Shown here piece by piece: positions 49,321 to 57,813 of a stretch of 64,000 bases of DNA. How positions within the stretch are numbered: the first letter of the stretch is position 1; each line of letters begins with the position of its first letter. The notes below the pieces were generated by a model. That model had not been told where the DNA came from. It did not search any database and saw only the letters and a program-made list of their open reading frames with translations. Position numbers and translations under genes: made by a program. Origin of the DNA: Methylibium petroleiphilum PM1 (lineage in GTDB: Bacteria > Pseudomonadota > Gammaproteobacteria > Burkholderiales > Burkholderiaceae_C). The stretch is from the NCBI RefSeq assembly GCF_000015725.1, contig NC_008825.1, positions 2,480,001-2,544,000 of the forward strand. The letters are read 5' to 3'.

Positions 49321-49884
49321 ATGGGCAAGTTGACCAGCAAGCCGATCTCCTTGGCGCTTGGCGCCACCTATGTGCTCGCGGGCATGAACACGTACGCGGG
49401 CGGATTCCAGATGACCGACCTTCCGGCGGGCTACATGTTGGCCGCCGCGCAGGGCACTCAGGCGACGCAGCCCGCCCAAGCTACCGACCGTCGCCGCTAT
49501 GAGGGGCACTGCGGCGGCGTGCATGGCGAAGGCATGTGCGGAGCGCGCGCCTTCGACATGATGGAAGGCAACAAGGACGGCAGCCTGACCCGGGACGAGT
49601 ACGTCAACTGGCACGACAAGAACTGGTCCGATGGCTCCTGCGGTGCCTGCATGGGCATGCCGGCAGGACGCGGTCACGACGACATGTGCGGGCCGCAGGG
49701 ATACGACATGATGGATACGGACAAGAACGGCAAGCTCACCAAAGACGAGTTTGTGAGCTGGCACGACAAGAACTGGTCCGATGGCATGTGTGGCGCCTAC
49801 ATGAAGATGCCGCACGGCCGCTGTGGTGAAGGCATGTGCGGGGGAACCGATGAGATATGGGGGGCCGGCGTTATGCACGCATGA
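49321..49884 (+). CDS. Exported Cys-rich protein with two EF-hand repeat units
   Basis: The 187-residue protein has an N-terminal hydrophobic leader (ISLALGATYVLAGMNTYAGG) and two tandem units of about 50 residues. Each unit holds an EF-hand loop (EGNKDGSLTRDE; DTDKNGKLTKDE), the identical stretch WHDKNWSDG, and spaced Cys/Met/His (CGACMGMPAGR; CGAYMKMPHGR). A third unit begins (CGGTDEIWG) and is cut short. It is likely periplasmic and could bind Ca and soft metals such as Cu or Pb. It is the last gene of the metal block. I know no named family for it. Confidence 0.7.
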   Translation: MGKLTSKPISLALGATYVLAGMNTYAGGFQMTDLPAGYMLAAAQGTQATQPAQATDRRRYEGHCGGVHGEGMCGARAFDMMEGNKDGSLTRDEYVNWHDKNWSDGSCGACMGMPAGRGHDDMCGPQGYDMMDTDKNGKLTKDEFVSWHDKNWSDGMCGAYMKMPHGRCGEGMCGGTDEIWGAGVMHA

Positions 49885-50302
49885 GGAGGGGCCATCGGCG
49901 CGCGATGAGTTGTTGCCCCGGCCTCCCTTCGACGAGGAGACTCTATCGCCTGCGCTGGCAGGCGCAACCGACTTCTGACATTTCGTGCGCTCACCTTCTG
50001 AGAATGACATCAGGTCTGCGGTGACGATCGGGGAAGAATGAACCTCGATGCGACAACTCCATCTCCCTGACTGCCCACTCTGGTAGCACCTGACCAGTGG
50101 CTTGCCATCAAGCCGCTACTGGCCAAGCGGGAGAACGACAGGTCGCTCAGGCGGGGACGATCATGCAAAGATTCAAAAATCAGTGAGTCGCCCCACGCGT
50201 TACCGCGCATCGTCACCGAGGCCACACCAATGCGGACAGCCGCGAGTGCCGATTGCCGCTCGCCTGCGCACCGTCCTGGCGCCACGCTTCCGGCCATGTT
50301 CC
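49885..50302. other. Non-coding stretch after the metal block
   Basis: About 420 bp without a gene that I can support. It contains a perfect 7-bp hairpin CGCCTGC-GCTG-GCAGGCG at 49947-49964 without a T-run. The right junction of the metal block with the ICE backbone lies here, before RNA copy B. Confidence 0.4.
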
Positions 50303-50428
50303 GCTGACGTCCGTCAGCGACATGCCCAGGCAGCCACGATCTTCAAGGCTGCGACGCGGTTCCGACCGCGTTGATCACTCCAGTTCGCACCGGCATCCAA
50401 GCGCGAACGGCCATCGGTTCTCGATGGC
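50303..50428 (+). ncRNA. Structured RNA element, copy B (candidate radC-type motif)
   Basis: The helices correspond to those of copy A: GCTGAC/GTCAGC (50303-50318), GCAGCC/GGCTGC (50330-50352), ACGCGGT-TCCG-ACCGCGT (50354-50371), GTTCGC/GCGAAC (50383-50408) and GCCATCG/CGATGGC (50410-50428). Compared with copy A a T-A pair became C-G in helix 2 and C-G pairs became T-A in helix 4. The linker between helices 1 and 2 is 11 nt in both. It lies 100 nt upstream of the DUF3577 gene. Confidence 0.65.
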
Positions 50429-50527
50429 GATGCCTCCAAGCTGTTCCATCAACCCACGCGGGGGTTCCACACCTTCCCCGCCTTGGGTCGGGTGTGTCTC
50501 CGCCTCATTGTTCCCAGGAGATTCACC

Positions 50528-51079
50528 ATGACCACTTCCACCGAAAAATCCTACTTCGATCTGCACATCACCGGCCTCGGGTATCTCAATCGCATCCGCG
50601 AAGTGAAGCCCAAGAAAGGCGATGCGTTCCTGGCCTGCGACATCGCGGCTCTGAACGGTCCCAGCGATGACGTCTCGTATGTGCGTTTCGACACGCGCGT
50701 ATCGGGTTCGGAAGCGCAGCACCTGGTGCGCCGCTGCATTCAGGCGGTCGACGCCGAGAAGAAGGTGATGATCGGCTTCCGCTTGGGCGACCTGTGGACC
50801 GACACCTTCACCTACTCCAAGGGCAAGCGTGCCGGCGAACAGGGGGTGAGCCTCAAGGCCCGCCTGCTGTTCGTCAGTTGGATCAAGGTCGACGGCAAGC
50901 TCGTCTACAAGGCCGAACCCAAGCCGACCGAGACCGACGAGCGCGACCCGGAAGTCCCTGTGACGTCCGACGCGCCCGCCGCGCAGCAAGCCTCGGCACC
51001 GGAGCCTTCCAGGCCCGTCGCCGATGCTGCCGACGACGCTGCCGATGCCCCCGCATTGGCCGTTGCCGAGTCGTTCTGA
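50528..51079 (+). CDS. DUF3577 (STY4534-family) ICE protein
   Basis: The 183-residue protein opens STEKSYFDLHITGLGYLNRI and has an OB-like beta-rich core (GDAFLACDIAALNG, YVRFDTRVSG) and a disordered Ala/Pro/Asp-rich tail. It belongs to the STY4534/DUF3577 family of ICE and pathogenicity-island backbones; an SSB-like single-strand DNA-binding role is possible from the core pattern but unproven. CAGGAG lies before the ATG at 50528. RNA copy B and a leader hairpin precede it. Confidence 0.75.
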   Translation: MTTSTEKSYFDLHITGLGYLNRIREVKPKKGDAFLACDIAALNGPSDDVSYVRFDTRVSGSEAQHLVRRCIQAVDAEKKVMIGFRLGDLWTDTFTYSKGKRAGEQGVSLKARLLFVSWIKVDGKLVYKAEPKPTETDERDPEVPVTSDAPAAQQASAPEPSRPVADAADDAADAPALAVAESF

Positions 51080-51084
51080 TCCGC

Positions 51085-51106
51085 AAGGCCCCATCCCCGG
51101 GGCCTT
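51085..51106 (+). repeat. Leader hairpin before the DUF3275 gene
   Basis: AAGGCCCC-ATCCCC-GGGGCCTT, an 8-bp perfect stem, 6 nt after the DUF3577 stop and 29 nt before the next ATG. A weak pyrimidine tract follows, so partial termination is possible. Confidence 0.6.
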
Positions 51107-51134
51107 GTCTTCTCTTCGTCCGCAGGAGACCTTC

Positions 51135-51746
51135 ATGATCACCATTCCCGGCCAACTGGCCATCAAGACCATCCACGGCAGGAACGGCGACTTCAACGTC
51201 GGCCGCCTGGCGACCTCGATCGGCGAGTTCGTCGTGAAGAACGCCGAACTCGATCAGTACCGCGAGGGCAAGTACGACGGTGATTTCGTCATCGTCGAGA
51301 TTCGTCCCTCCACGTACAACTCCAACGGCCGCATGGTCATCGAGATCCGCGCCCATCTGGGCGGGATGACGCTGTCCAACATCGACGCCCTGAGCCGCGA
51401 CGAAGCCCGCCGGCTGAGTCCGCAGGAAGTCGATCCGATCGACGAGGAGGCGCAGGCGCCCGTGCCGGCAACGCCCCCGGCCAAGCCGAAGGCGAAGCCG
51501 CGCAGTCCGCGCGATCCCCTGGTCGATACCACGCCGTTCGGCAGCGAACCGGCTCCCGTGTCCGCTGCGGCCTCGGCCGAGGCAGACGACGCGGCGCTGT
51601 TCGGTGCCTTGTGGCCCCTGGGCGAGACCGTGAAGCTCGATGCGACCGTGGATCGTCGTGTGCTGCGCCAGCAGCGCGACCGTCTCGACAAGCTGGGCTA
51701 CGAGTTCGCTCCGTTATCCCAGGACTGGCACCTCCAAGCTGCCTGA
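51135..51746 (+). CDS. DUF3275 ICE protein
   Basis: The 203-residue protein begins MITIPGQLAIKTIHGRNGDF and matches the DUF3275 pattern: a beta-rich N-terminal domain (VGRLATSIGEFVVKNAELDQ, FVIVEIRPSTYNSNGRMVIE), a Pro/Lys linker, and a helical C-terminal part (LDATVDRRVLRQQRDRLDKL). Function unknown; the family is confined to ICEs of this type. CAGGAGA precedes the ATG. Confidence 0.78.
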   Translation: MITIPGQLAIKTIHGRNGDFNVGRLATSIGEFVVKNAELDQYREGKYDGDFVIVEIRPSTYNSNGRMVIEIRAHLGGMTLSNIDALSRDEARRLSPQEVDPIDEEAQAPVPATPPAKPKAKPRSPRDPLVDTTPFGSEPAPVSAAASAEADDAALFGALWPLGETVKLDATVDRRVLRQQRDRLDKLGYEFAPLSQDWHLQAA

Positions 51747-51781
51747 TCCATCCGCCGCCTTGCGCGGCATACCGCCACCCG

Positions 51782-51813
51782 CCGGGGCTCTCCCCCGACG
51801 GGGAGGGCTCCGG
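51782..51813 (+). repeat. Leader hairpin before the gene at 51836
   Basis: Inner stem CTCCCC-CGAC-GGGGAG (51790-51805) enclosed by CCGG ... CCGG, 23 nt before the ATG, with AAGGAG in between. Confidence 0.55.
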
Positions 51814-51835
51814 CCTTTTCTTCAAGGAGACCCTC

Positions 51836-52201
51836 ATGGGCTGGACCTTCGTTCGTCAGACGCGCGATCAGATGATCCGCGAGCTGCTCGCTCCGCAGGC
51901 GTCCGAACGCGCTTGCTGCGAAGTCATCGACCACACGCTGGACGGCGACGTTCTGTGGACCGTGGTTCGCGTCACCGCCAGGCAGGCGGGCGTCATGGGC
52001 CTCGCGGCCGGTGAGTCCGTCTGCTACATCGGCTGCCATCTGCTGGAAAGCTCGGGCGGCGATTGGGGCTACAAGTCCCTCGATGAGTCCGTGCATCCGT
52101 ACTACTACTCGTGCCCGCTGCGCTATCTCGACATGGCGCCGGTGCAAAGCTCCGAGTGGCGCGAGCGGGTTCACCGCTTCCACGCGGGGCGCGCTGTCTA
52201 G
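51836..52201 (+). CDS. Hypothetical ICE protein, 121 residues
   Basis: The protein begins MGWTFVRQTRDQMIRELLAP and contains VLWTVVRVTARQAGVMG and YIGCHLLESSGGDWGYKSLD. It is soluble, with no catalytic motif that I recognise; I recall similar short proteins in this ICE region being assigned to a domain of unknown function. AAGGAG lies 8 nt before the ATG. The gene is flanked by leader hairpins on both sides. Confidence 0.65.
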   Translation: MGWTFVRQTRDQMIRELLAPQASERACCEVIDHTLDGDVLWTVVRVTARQAGVMGLAAGESVCYIGCHLLESSGGDWGYKSLDESVHPYYYSCPLRYLDMAPVQSSEWRERVHRFHAGRAV

Positions 52202-52226
52202 CGGCACGCATCTTCCTTCACCCAAC

Positions 52227-52245
52227 CGGGGCGAGCACGGCCCCG
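52227..52245 (+). repeat. Leader hairpin before the gene at 52286
   Basis: CGGGGC/GCCCCG stem (52227-52232, 52240-52245) 40 nt before the next ATG. Confidence 0.45.
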
Positions 52246-52285
52246 CGGGCTGTGGTTGCTCCTTCATTTCCAAGAGGACATCACC

Positions 52286-52936
52286 ATGCCTGCACCTTCT
52301 TCCGCGAAACCGCTGTACCGCATCGACGAATGCCCCGACCTTATGGCCGACGGTTGCGTCGGTGACGAGCAGGGCAATCTCGTCTTTCTCTCGATCTGGG
52401 CGCGCGACACCGCCGTTCAGGAGTTCCTCGCCCGCCTGACCCTCGGCCGGGATGAACAGGGACTGGATCAGTTCCACGTCATCACCGAGCAGGGCGCTTC
52501 CATCCCGGTCTTCGTCGGCAACGTCGAGAACCTGGAAAAGCGCATCACCCGCGCCTATCGGCGAACGCTGTTCGGTTCGCTGACGAATGTGTGGCTGTTC
52601 GATCGTCGCAGCGTGAAGCCAGACAAGGCCAACGCCAGCGCGCTGGCGCTTCTGCCCAGGGATTCCGCTCACCGGCTCGACCGGCTGTGGACGCTGGTGC
52701 AGGACACCTGCCCGCTGCCACTGCTCGGCCACTGGCGCGACACCGTGCTGGAGCTGTTGCAGACACGACGGATGCTGACCGGTCTTCCCTTGGCCCTCGG
52801 GCCGCTGGAAGGCCATCGGCTGGCCCTCGATGTCCCGGCGCTGACGAAGGCGTTGGGCGAGCTGATCCGCAACGGCACCCTCGGCGCTACGCAGTACGAA
52901 CTGGCCGCGAACGCACCGCTTCGGCGTGTGGCGTGA
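52286..52936 (+). CDS. Hypothetical ICE protein, 216 residues
   Basis: I do not recognise a domain. The protein is soluble, with a mixed alpha/beta first half (YRIDECPDLMADGCVGDEQG, NLVFLSIWARDTAVQEFLAR) and a leucine-rich helical second half (LLGHWRDTVLELLQTRRML, LTKALGELIRNGTLGATQYE). AGAGGA precedes the ATG at 52286. It lies between the 121-residue protein and the DUF6094 gene, an order usual for this ICE class. Confidence 0.65.
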   Translation: MPAPSSAKPLYRIDECPDLMADGCVGDEQGNLVFLSIWARDTAVQEFLARLTLGRDEQGLDQFHVITEQGASIPVFVGNVENLEKRITRAYRRTLFGSLTNVWLFDRRSVKPDKANASALALLPRDSAHRLDRLWTLVQDTCPLPLLGHWRDTVLELLQTRRMLTGLPLALGPLEGHRLALDVPALTKALGELIRNGTLGATQYELAANAPLRRVA

Positions 52937-52946
52937 GCCATCCCCA

Positions 52947-52971
52947 CGGGCATGCGCGCCGCGCGTGCCCG
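52947..52971 (+). repeat. Leader hairpin before the DUF6094 gene
   Basis: Outer CGGGCA/TGCCCG and inner GCGC-GCC-GCGC form one long stem with single unpaired bases, 31 nt before the ATG at 53002. Confidence 0.55.
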
Positions 52972-53001
52972 CCTTCCCTCATCCATCACCAGGAGAAATC
53001 C

Positions 53002-54111
53002 ATGGCACTCATGTTTCCGCGCCTGGCGCGCAATTTCATTCGTAACGGCTACTTCCCCACCGACGAGCCGACGCTGGAGCGGGCCTTGTCCGCGCTGGCG
53101 CCGTCTCTCGGCGCCATGTCCATCCTCGATCCCTGCGCCGGCGAAGGCGTGGCGATCGCCGAAGCCGCCCACGCCCTCGGGCGCGAGCAGGTCCAGGCCT
53201 TCGCCGTCGAGTACGACGCCGAGCGTGCCCGCCACGCACGGAAACTGGTCGATCGCTGCATCCACGGTGACCTGATGGACACGCTGATCTCGCGCCAGTC
53301 CTTCGGGCTGCTGTGGCTGAACCCGCCATATGGCGACCTGAGCAAGGACGTGAACGGCAACATCGGCTATCAGGGCCAGGGCCGTGCGCGGCTGGAAAAG
53401 CTGTTCTATCAGCGTGCGCTGCCGCTGTTGCAGTACGGCGGCGTGTTGATCTTCATCGTGCCGTCCTACGTGCTCGACGCCGAGCTGGTCGGATGGCTGA
53501 CGCGCCACTTCGCCGACCTGCGTATCTACCGTGCGGTGGAGACGCAGTTCAAGCAGGTGGTGATCTTCGGTCGCAGGATTCGTCAACGCGACCAGGCATC
53601 GGAGTCGGTCAAGGCCGTGCGCGGTCTGCTGCTGCAGATCGGACAGGGTGACGCTGAAGCTGAGGAACTGCCGCTCGAATGGCCGTTCCTGCCGTACACC
53701 GTCCCTGCCAGCCCGGCCGAGCCGGAGCACTTCTATCGCGTGACGATGGAGCCCGAGCAGTTCGCCGATGAAGTCGGCCGGCTGCAAGGACTCTGGCCGG
53801 AGCTCGATATGCACCTGGGCGCCGCGCAGCAATCGCTGCGTCCGCCCGCGCGGGCCTTGTCGCACTGGCATCTCGCCCTGGCTCTGGCCGCAGGCGCGAT
53901 CTCCGGCGTAGTGAAGTCCAAGAGCGGGCGCGTGCTCGTCGTCAAAGGTGATACCCACAAGGAGAAGACCCTCCAGACGGAATACACCGAACGCGACGAC
54001 GGCTCCGTGGCCGAGACGCGCATCCTCACCGACAAGTTCGTGCCGGTCATTCGTGCATGGGACTTGACGCTGGGCTCGCCCACGTGTGGCGAAGTGTTGA
54101 CCATCCGCTGA
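53002..54111 (+). CDS. DUF6094 class I SAM-dependent methyltransferase-like protein
   Basis: The 369-residue protein has the SAM-binding motif I LDPCAGEGVAIAEAAHALG near residue 43 and the amino-methyltransferase motif LLWLNPPYGDLSKD (NPPY) near residue 103, typical of N6-adenine or RNA/protein amino methyltransferases. A C-terminal part (VRAWD-like IRAWDLTLG) is not recognised. It may methylate element DNA or an associated RNA; no restriction partner is near. CAGGAGA precedes the ATG. It lies directly upstream of a small gene and the helicase. Confidence 0.78.
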   Translation: MALMFPRLARNFIRNGYFPTDEPTLERALSALAPSLGAMSILDPCAGEGVAIAEAAHALGREQVQAFAVEYDAERARHARKLVDRCIHGDLMDTLISRQSFGLLWLNPPYGDLSKDVNGNIGYQGQGRARLEKLFYQRALPLLQYGGVLIFIVPSYVLDAELVGWLTRHFADLRIYRAVETQFKQVVIFGRRIRQRDQASESVKAVRGLLLQIGQGDAEAEELPLEWPFLPYTVPASPAEPEHFYRVTMEPEQFADEVGRLQGLWPELDMHLGAAQQSLRPPARALSHWHLALALAAGAISGVVKSKSGRVLVVKGDTHKEKTLQTEYTERDDGSVAETRILTDKFVPVIRAWDLTLGSPTCGEVLTIR

Positions 54112-54154
54112 TCGCTGTTCCCTGACGGTTCGCCGTCGCTTTCATCCACCCACC

Positions 54155-54190
54155 GGGGTCATGTCGCCCCGATGGGGGTGCCGTGGCCCC
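54155..54190 (+). repeat. Nested leader hairpin before the gene at 54214
   Basis: Outer GGGGTCA/TGGCCCC (one G-T pair) encloses CCCC-GAT-GGGG. AGAAGGAG and the ATG follow within 24 nt. Confidence 0.6.
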
Positions 54191-54213
54191 TTCTTCCAGA
54201 AGGAGAAACCACC

Positions 54214-54519
54214 ATGGCACTCGCAGTCCTCAACCTCACGTCACAAGCACGCTTTTCGCCCGGGCAGGTGGTCATGACCGCCGGCGTCGACGAGCTGGTC
54301 CGACAGGGCCGGCTCAACCCCACGCCGTACCTGCGCCGCCATCTTCATGGCGAATGGGGCGACCTGAGCGACAGCGATCGGCGGCAGAACGACGCCGCGC
54401 TGAAGTCCGGCGAGGATCGTCTGTTCTCGTCCTACCAGGTCACGCGCGACCTGAAGCTCTGGATCATCACCGAATGGGATCGCAGCGTCACCACACTGCT
54501 GCTGCCCAGCGAATACTGA
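54214..54519 (+). CDS. Small hypothetical ICE protein, 101 residues
   Basis: The protein (LTSQARFSPGQVVMTAGVDE, LSDSDRRQNDAALKSGEDRL, LKLWIITEWDRSVTTLLLPS) resembles the many small plasmid- and phage-encoded proteins of this pattern, in which the ASPGQV-like stretch and WGDLS motif recur. Function unknown. AAGGAG lies before the ATG at 54214. Confidence 0.65.
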   Translation: MALAVLNLTSQARFSPGQVVMTAGVDELVRQGRLNPTPYLRRHLHGEWGDLSDSDRRQNDAALKSGEDRLFSSYQVTRDLKLWIITEWDRSVTTLLLPSEY

Positions 54520-54561
54520 TCCGCATCCAGCGGTCTCGCGCCGCTTCGTTCTTCCCACCCA

Positions 54562-54599
54562 GGGGCATGTCACCGCCCCGTGGGGGAGGTGCATGCCCC
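54562..54599 (+). repeat. Nested leader hairpin before the helicase gene
   Basis: Perfect 8-bp outer stem GGGGCATG/CATGCCCC encloses CCCC-GT-GGGG. TTGGAG and the helicase ATG follow within 20 nt. Confidence 0.6.
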
Positions 54600-54618
54600 A
54601 TTGCCTTGGAGCATCACC

Positions 54619-56892
54619 ATGTCCCTCGATCTTGAAACTGTTCCCGAAACCGCCGTGCAGGGCGACCTGCTCGAAGCGGCCGCTTCACCCCTCACGCTCA
54701 GCCTGCAGGACTTCGTATCGGAGTTCGGCGACGAGCTGCTCGATTCGCTCAACCGCGCCAATCCTCCGGTCTACACCGGCCAGGTGCGGGTGCATCGGCA
54801 ACTGATCCTCGCCGCGCTCAAGCGCAAGCTGTTCCCGGCGCAAGCCGATGTGGTCCATGCCGTCACCGAGCTACTGGTCGACCGCGGCGAACGCGCCGCG
54901 ATCGTCAATGGCGAGATGGGCTGCGGCAAGACGACGGTGGGTATTGCCACCGCCGCCGTGCTCAACGCCGAAGGCTACCGCCGTACCCTGGTGCTCTCGC
55001 CACCCCACCTGGTCTACAAGTGGCGGCGCGAAATCCAGGAGACGGTGGCCGGTGCCAAGGTCTGGGTGCTCAATGGCCCGGACACACTGGTCAAGCTGCT
55101 GAAACTGCGTGAGCAGTTGGGCGTGCCGGCCCATGGCCAGGAGTTTTTCGTCCTGGGCCGCGTGCGGATGCGGATGGGGTTCCACTGGAAACCTGTCTTC
55201 GTTCAGCGGTGCACGCTTCACGGCGACGTGGGGGCCTGCCCGGATTGCGGGCATGTCATCACCGACCTCGACGGCGAGCCGATCAACCCGGTCGAGCTGG
55301 AAGCCGAGGAGTCCCGCCGCAAGTGCAGCCACTGCCGTGCACCGCTGTGGTCGTTGATCCGTCCCAGAGGCCTGTCCGCCAGCGACCAGTCCTCGACCGT
55401 GCTCAAGGCACTGAAGCGTATTCCGACCATCGGGGAAGTCACCGCGCAGAAGCTGATGCAAAAGTTCGGTGACGCCTTCCTCGCGTCGATGCTCGGGGAC
55501 AACATCCACGAGTTCATCAACCTGATGGATGGCAACGGCGAGCTGGTCTTCTCGGACCGGCAAGCCCATCGGATGGAACGTGCGATGGCCAACATGGAGT
55601 TCGGCTTCGGCGAGGGCGGCTACCAGCCGTCCGAGTTCATCAAGAGGCAGCTTCCCCAAGGCACGTTCGACCTGCTCATCGCCGACGAGGCACACGAGTA
55701 CAAGAATGGCGGCTCCGCACAGGGCCAGGCCATGGGGGTGTTGGCGGCCAAGGCGCGCAAGACGCTGCTGCTCACCGGCACGCTGATGGGCGGCTACGGC
55801 GACGACCTGTTCCACCTGCTGTTCCGCGCCCTGCCGGGGCGGATGATCGAAGACGGCTACCGGCCGACGAAGAGCGGCAGCATGACCTCGGCCGCGATGG
55901 CGTTCATGCGCGATCACGGTGTCTTGAAGGACATCTACTCCGAGAGCACTGGCACGGCGCACAAGACGGCCAAGGGCACCAAGGTATCGGTGCGCACGGT
56001 CAAGGCGCCGGGCTTCGGTCCGAAGGGCGTACTGCGTTGCGTCCTGCCGTTCACGGTCTTCCTCAAGTTGAAGGACATCGGTGGCAACGTGCTGCCGCCC
56101 TACGACGAGGAGTTCCGCGAAGTCGCGATGGACACGGCGCAGGCCGCGGCCTACCGCGATCTGGCGGGTCGGCTGACCCAGGAGCTGAAGCAGGCCCTGG
56201 CGAAGCGCGACACGACGCTGCTCGGTGTCGTCCTCAACGTGCTGCTGGCCTGGCCGGACTGCTGCTTCCGGTCGGAAACGGTGGTGCATCCGCGCACGCG
56301 CAACACCCTGGCCTTCGTACCGGCTCAGTTCAACGAGCTGGAGGTGATGCCCAAGGAACGCGAGCTGATCGAGATCTGCAAGCAGGAGAAGGCAGAAGGT
56401 CGCAAGACCCTGGTCTATTCGGTCTATACCGGCACGCGCGACACCACGTCGCGTTTGAAGGTGCTGCTGGAGCAGGAAGGCTTCAAGGTGGCGGTACTGC
56501 GCGCGAGCGTGGATGCCTCCCGCCGCGAGGACTGGATCGCCGAGCAGTTGGACCGTGGCATCGACGTGCTCATCACCAATCCCGAGCTGGTGAAAACCGG
56601 CCTGGACCTGCTGGAGTTCCCGACCATCGTGTTCCTCCAGTCCGGCTACAACGTGTATTCGCTGCAGCAGGCCGCCCGGCGCTCATGGCGCATCGGCCAG
56701 AAGCAGCCGGTGCGCGTGATCTACCTGGGCTACGCCAACTCCTCGCAGATGACCTGCCTGGGGTTGATGGCCAAGAAGATCATGGTGTCGCAGAGCACAT
56801 CGGGCGACGTGCCCGAATCCGGACTCGATGTCCTGAACCAGGACGGCGACTCGGTGGAGGTGGCACTGGCCCGGCAGTTGGTCGCGGTCTGA
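54619..56892 (+). CDS. SNF2/DEAD-like helicase of the ICE
   Basis: The 757-residue protein has a Walker A site (VNGEMGCGKTTVGIATAA), a DEAH-box (LLIADEAHEYKNGGSAQ), motif III (TLLLTGTLMGGYGDD) and C-terminal helicase motifs (LQSGYNVYSLQQAARRSWRI, close to the SNF2 QAxxRxxRIGQ box). A zinc-finger-like insert (CPDCGHVI ... CSHCRAPLW) and a helix-hairpin-helix-like piece (RIPTIGEVTAQKLMQKFGD) lie between motifs Ia and II. It is a DNA translocase of unknown role, conserved in this ICE class. The ATG at 54619 follows TTGGAG. A terminator ends the transcript. Confidence 0.87.
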   Translation: MSLDLETVPETAVQGDLLEAAASPLTLSLQDFVSEFGDELLDSLNRANPPVYTGQVRVHRQLILAALKRKLFPAQADVVHAVTELLVDRGERAAIVNGEMGCGKTTVGIATAAVLNAEGYRRTLVLSPPHLVYKWRREIQETVAGAKVWVLNGPDTLVKLLKLREQLGVPAHGQEFFVLGRVRMRMGFHWKPVFVQRCTLHGDVGACPDCGHVITDLDGEPINPVELEAEESRRKCSHCRAPLWSLIRPRGLSASDQSSTVLKALKRIPTIGEVTAQKLMQKFGDAFLASMLGDNIHEFINLMDGNGELVFSDRQAHRMERAMANMEFGFGEGGYQPSEFIKRQLPQGTFDLLIADEAHEYKNGGSAQGQAMGVLAAKARKTLLLTGTLMGGYGDDLFHLLFRALPGRMIEDGYRPTKSGSMTSAAMAFMRDHGVLKDIYSESTGTAHKTAKGTKVSVRTVKAPGFGPKGVLRCVLPFTVFLKLKDIGGNVLPPYDEEFREVAMDTAQAAAYRDLAGRLTQELKQALAKRDTTLLGVVLNVLLAWPDCCFRSETVVHPRTRNTLAFVPAQFNELEVMPKERELIEICKQEKAEGRKTLVYSVYTGTRDTTSRLKVLLEQEGFKVAVLRASVDASRREDWIAEQLDRGIDVLITNPELVKTGLDLLEFPTIVFLQSGYNVYSLQQAARRSWRIGQKQPVRVIYLGYANSSQMTCLGLMAKKIMVSQSTSGDVPESGLDVLNQDGDSVEVALARQLVAV

Positions 56893-56903
56893 CCTGTTTA
56901 CGT

Positions 56904-56938
56904 GAGCCGACTCCCCGTAAGGGCTGTCGGCTCTTTTT
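56904..56938 (+). terminator. Rho-independent terminator after the helicase gene
   Basis: Perfect stem GAGCCGAC/GTCGGCTC (56904-56911, 56926-56933) followed by five T. It closes the backbone transcript before the CBASS cargo. Confidence 0.85.
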
Positions 56939-57087
56939 CTGGCCGCTTGCCGATGTGCGAGCCAAGCTGGTCAATCAAGTAGGGGGGACGCCGACGGGCT
57001 CCGGACGACCGCTTGGGCCGGGCCACCGCCGGGCTTGCTTACTCTGATAATTCCTACGAATGGCTATCCAGTTTGATGGGCATATGA

Positions 57088-57813
57088 CTATTTCATGAGC
57101 CACTGCCCATAAGCTTCCACATCGATCATGGGAACTGTCCCACTGAACTGAAGTCGGGAAATCAACTTGAACAGAAAGGCCGTCGCTGGTTTGTTCTCGT
57201 TGATGTAGCTGTACTCGCCCGTAGCATGGTCGAGAAAAAAGTGGCCGTGAGCAGCTACGCACCCGATGTCCAGTCGCCCGTCCTCTAAGTCGGCGGTCAG
57301 AGCTCGGTCGAAGGATTTCCCCAGTGCAGGGCTCCATTCACTCTCAAAGGTAAGCAATCCGCCCAAAATGGGAATGAGAGGCTTGGGAGGGTAAGTCCCT
57401 CCCGCATGAGGAATTGGCAAGCTGGTCCGATGCAAGCTGCGGACGCTAGCAACCTTTTGCTGTGCATAAGCCACCAGATTGGCGTCTGCCGTCTGCTTGG
57501 CCTCGAATACGGCATATACGCTCTCGGCTGGGATGATGGTCTCATTCTCGTAAGTGAAGATGAAGGGCGAGTACTGCCGATCGAAGATCACCACATCGAT
57601 CTGCTGGCTGAAGTTCCCGAGACTGTCCACCACATGCGCCTTGGCGGCCTGATAACGCTTCGGCAAGTACGTATCCAGCATGCTGATCCAGACGTTTTCA
57701 CTTGCATCGCCTTTCGTTCCTGGATGGCCAAATGTCTTGCGGACAGTAGAAAGGCGCTGCTGGATGTCTTCATGCAAAGAGGAAAGAAGCTGGGAGAGCG
57801 ACCACTGAGACAT
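57088..57813 (-). CDS. nucC: NucC, CBASS effector endonuclease
   Basis: The 241-residue protein matches NucC, the restriction-like endonuclease activated by cyclic tri-adenylate that degrades double-stranded DNA and kills the infected cell. The PD-(D/E)XK residues fall at D73 (QQIDVVIFDRQ), E104 and K106 (YAVFEAKQT), the same positions as in characterised E. coli NucC. Other landmarks are DTYLPKRYQA and LHRTSLPIPHAGGTYP. It begins directly after the cap6 stop (TAA then ATG) and is the last gene of the CBASS operon. Base composition is visibly less GC-rich than the ICE backbone. Confidence 0.94.
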   Translation of the reverse strand: MSQWSLSQLLSSLHEDIQQRLSTVRKTFGHPGTKGDASENVWISMLDTYLPKRYQAAKAHVVDSLGNFSQQIDVVIFDRQYSPFIFTYENETIIPAESVYAVFEAKQTADANLVAYAQQKVASVRSLHRTSLPIPHAGGTYPPKPLIPILGGLLTFESEWSPALGKSFDRALTADLEDGRLDIGCVAAHGHFFLDHATGEYSYINENKPATAFLFKLISRLQFSGTVPMIDVEAYGQWLMK

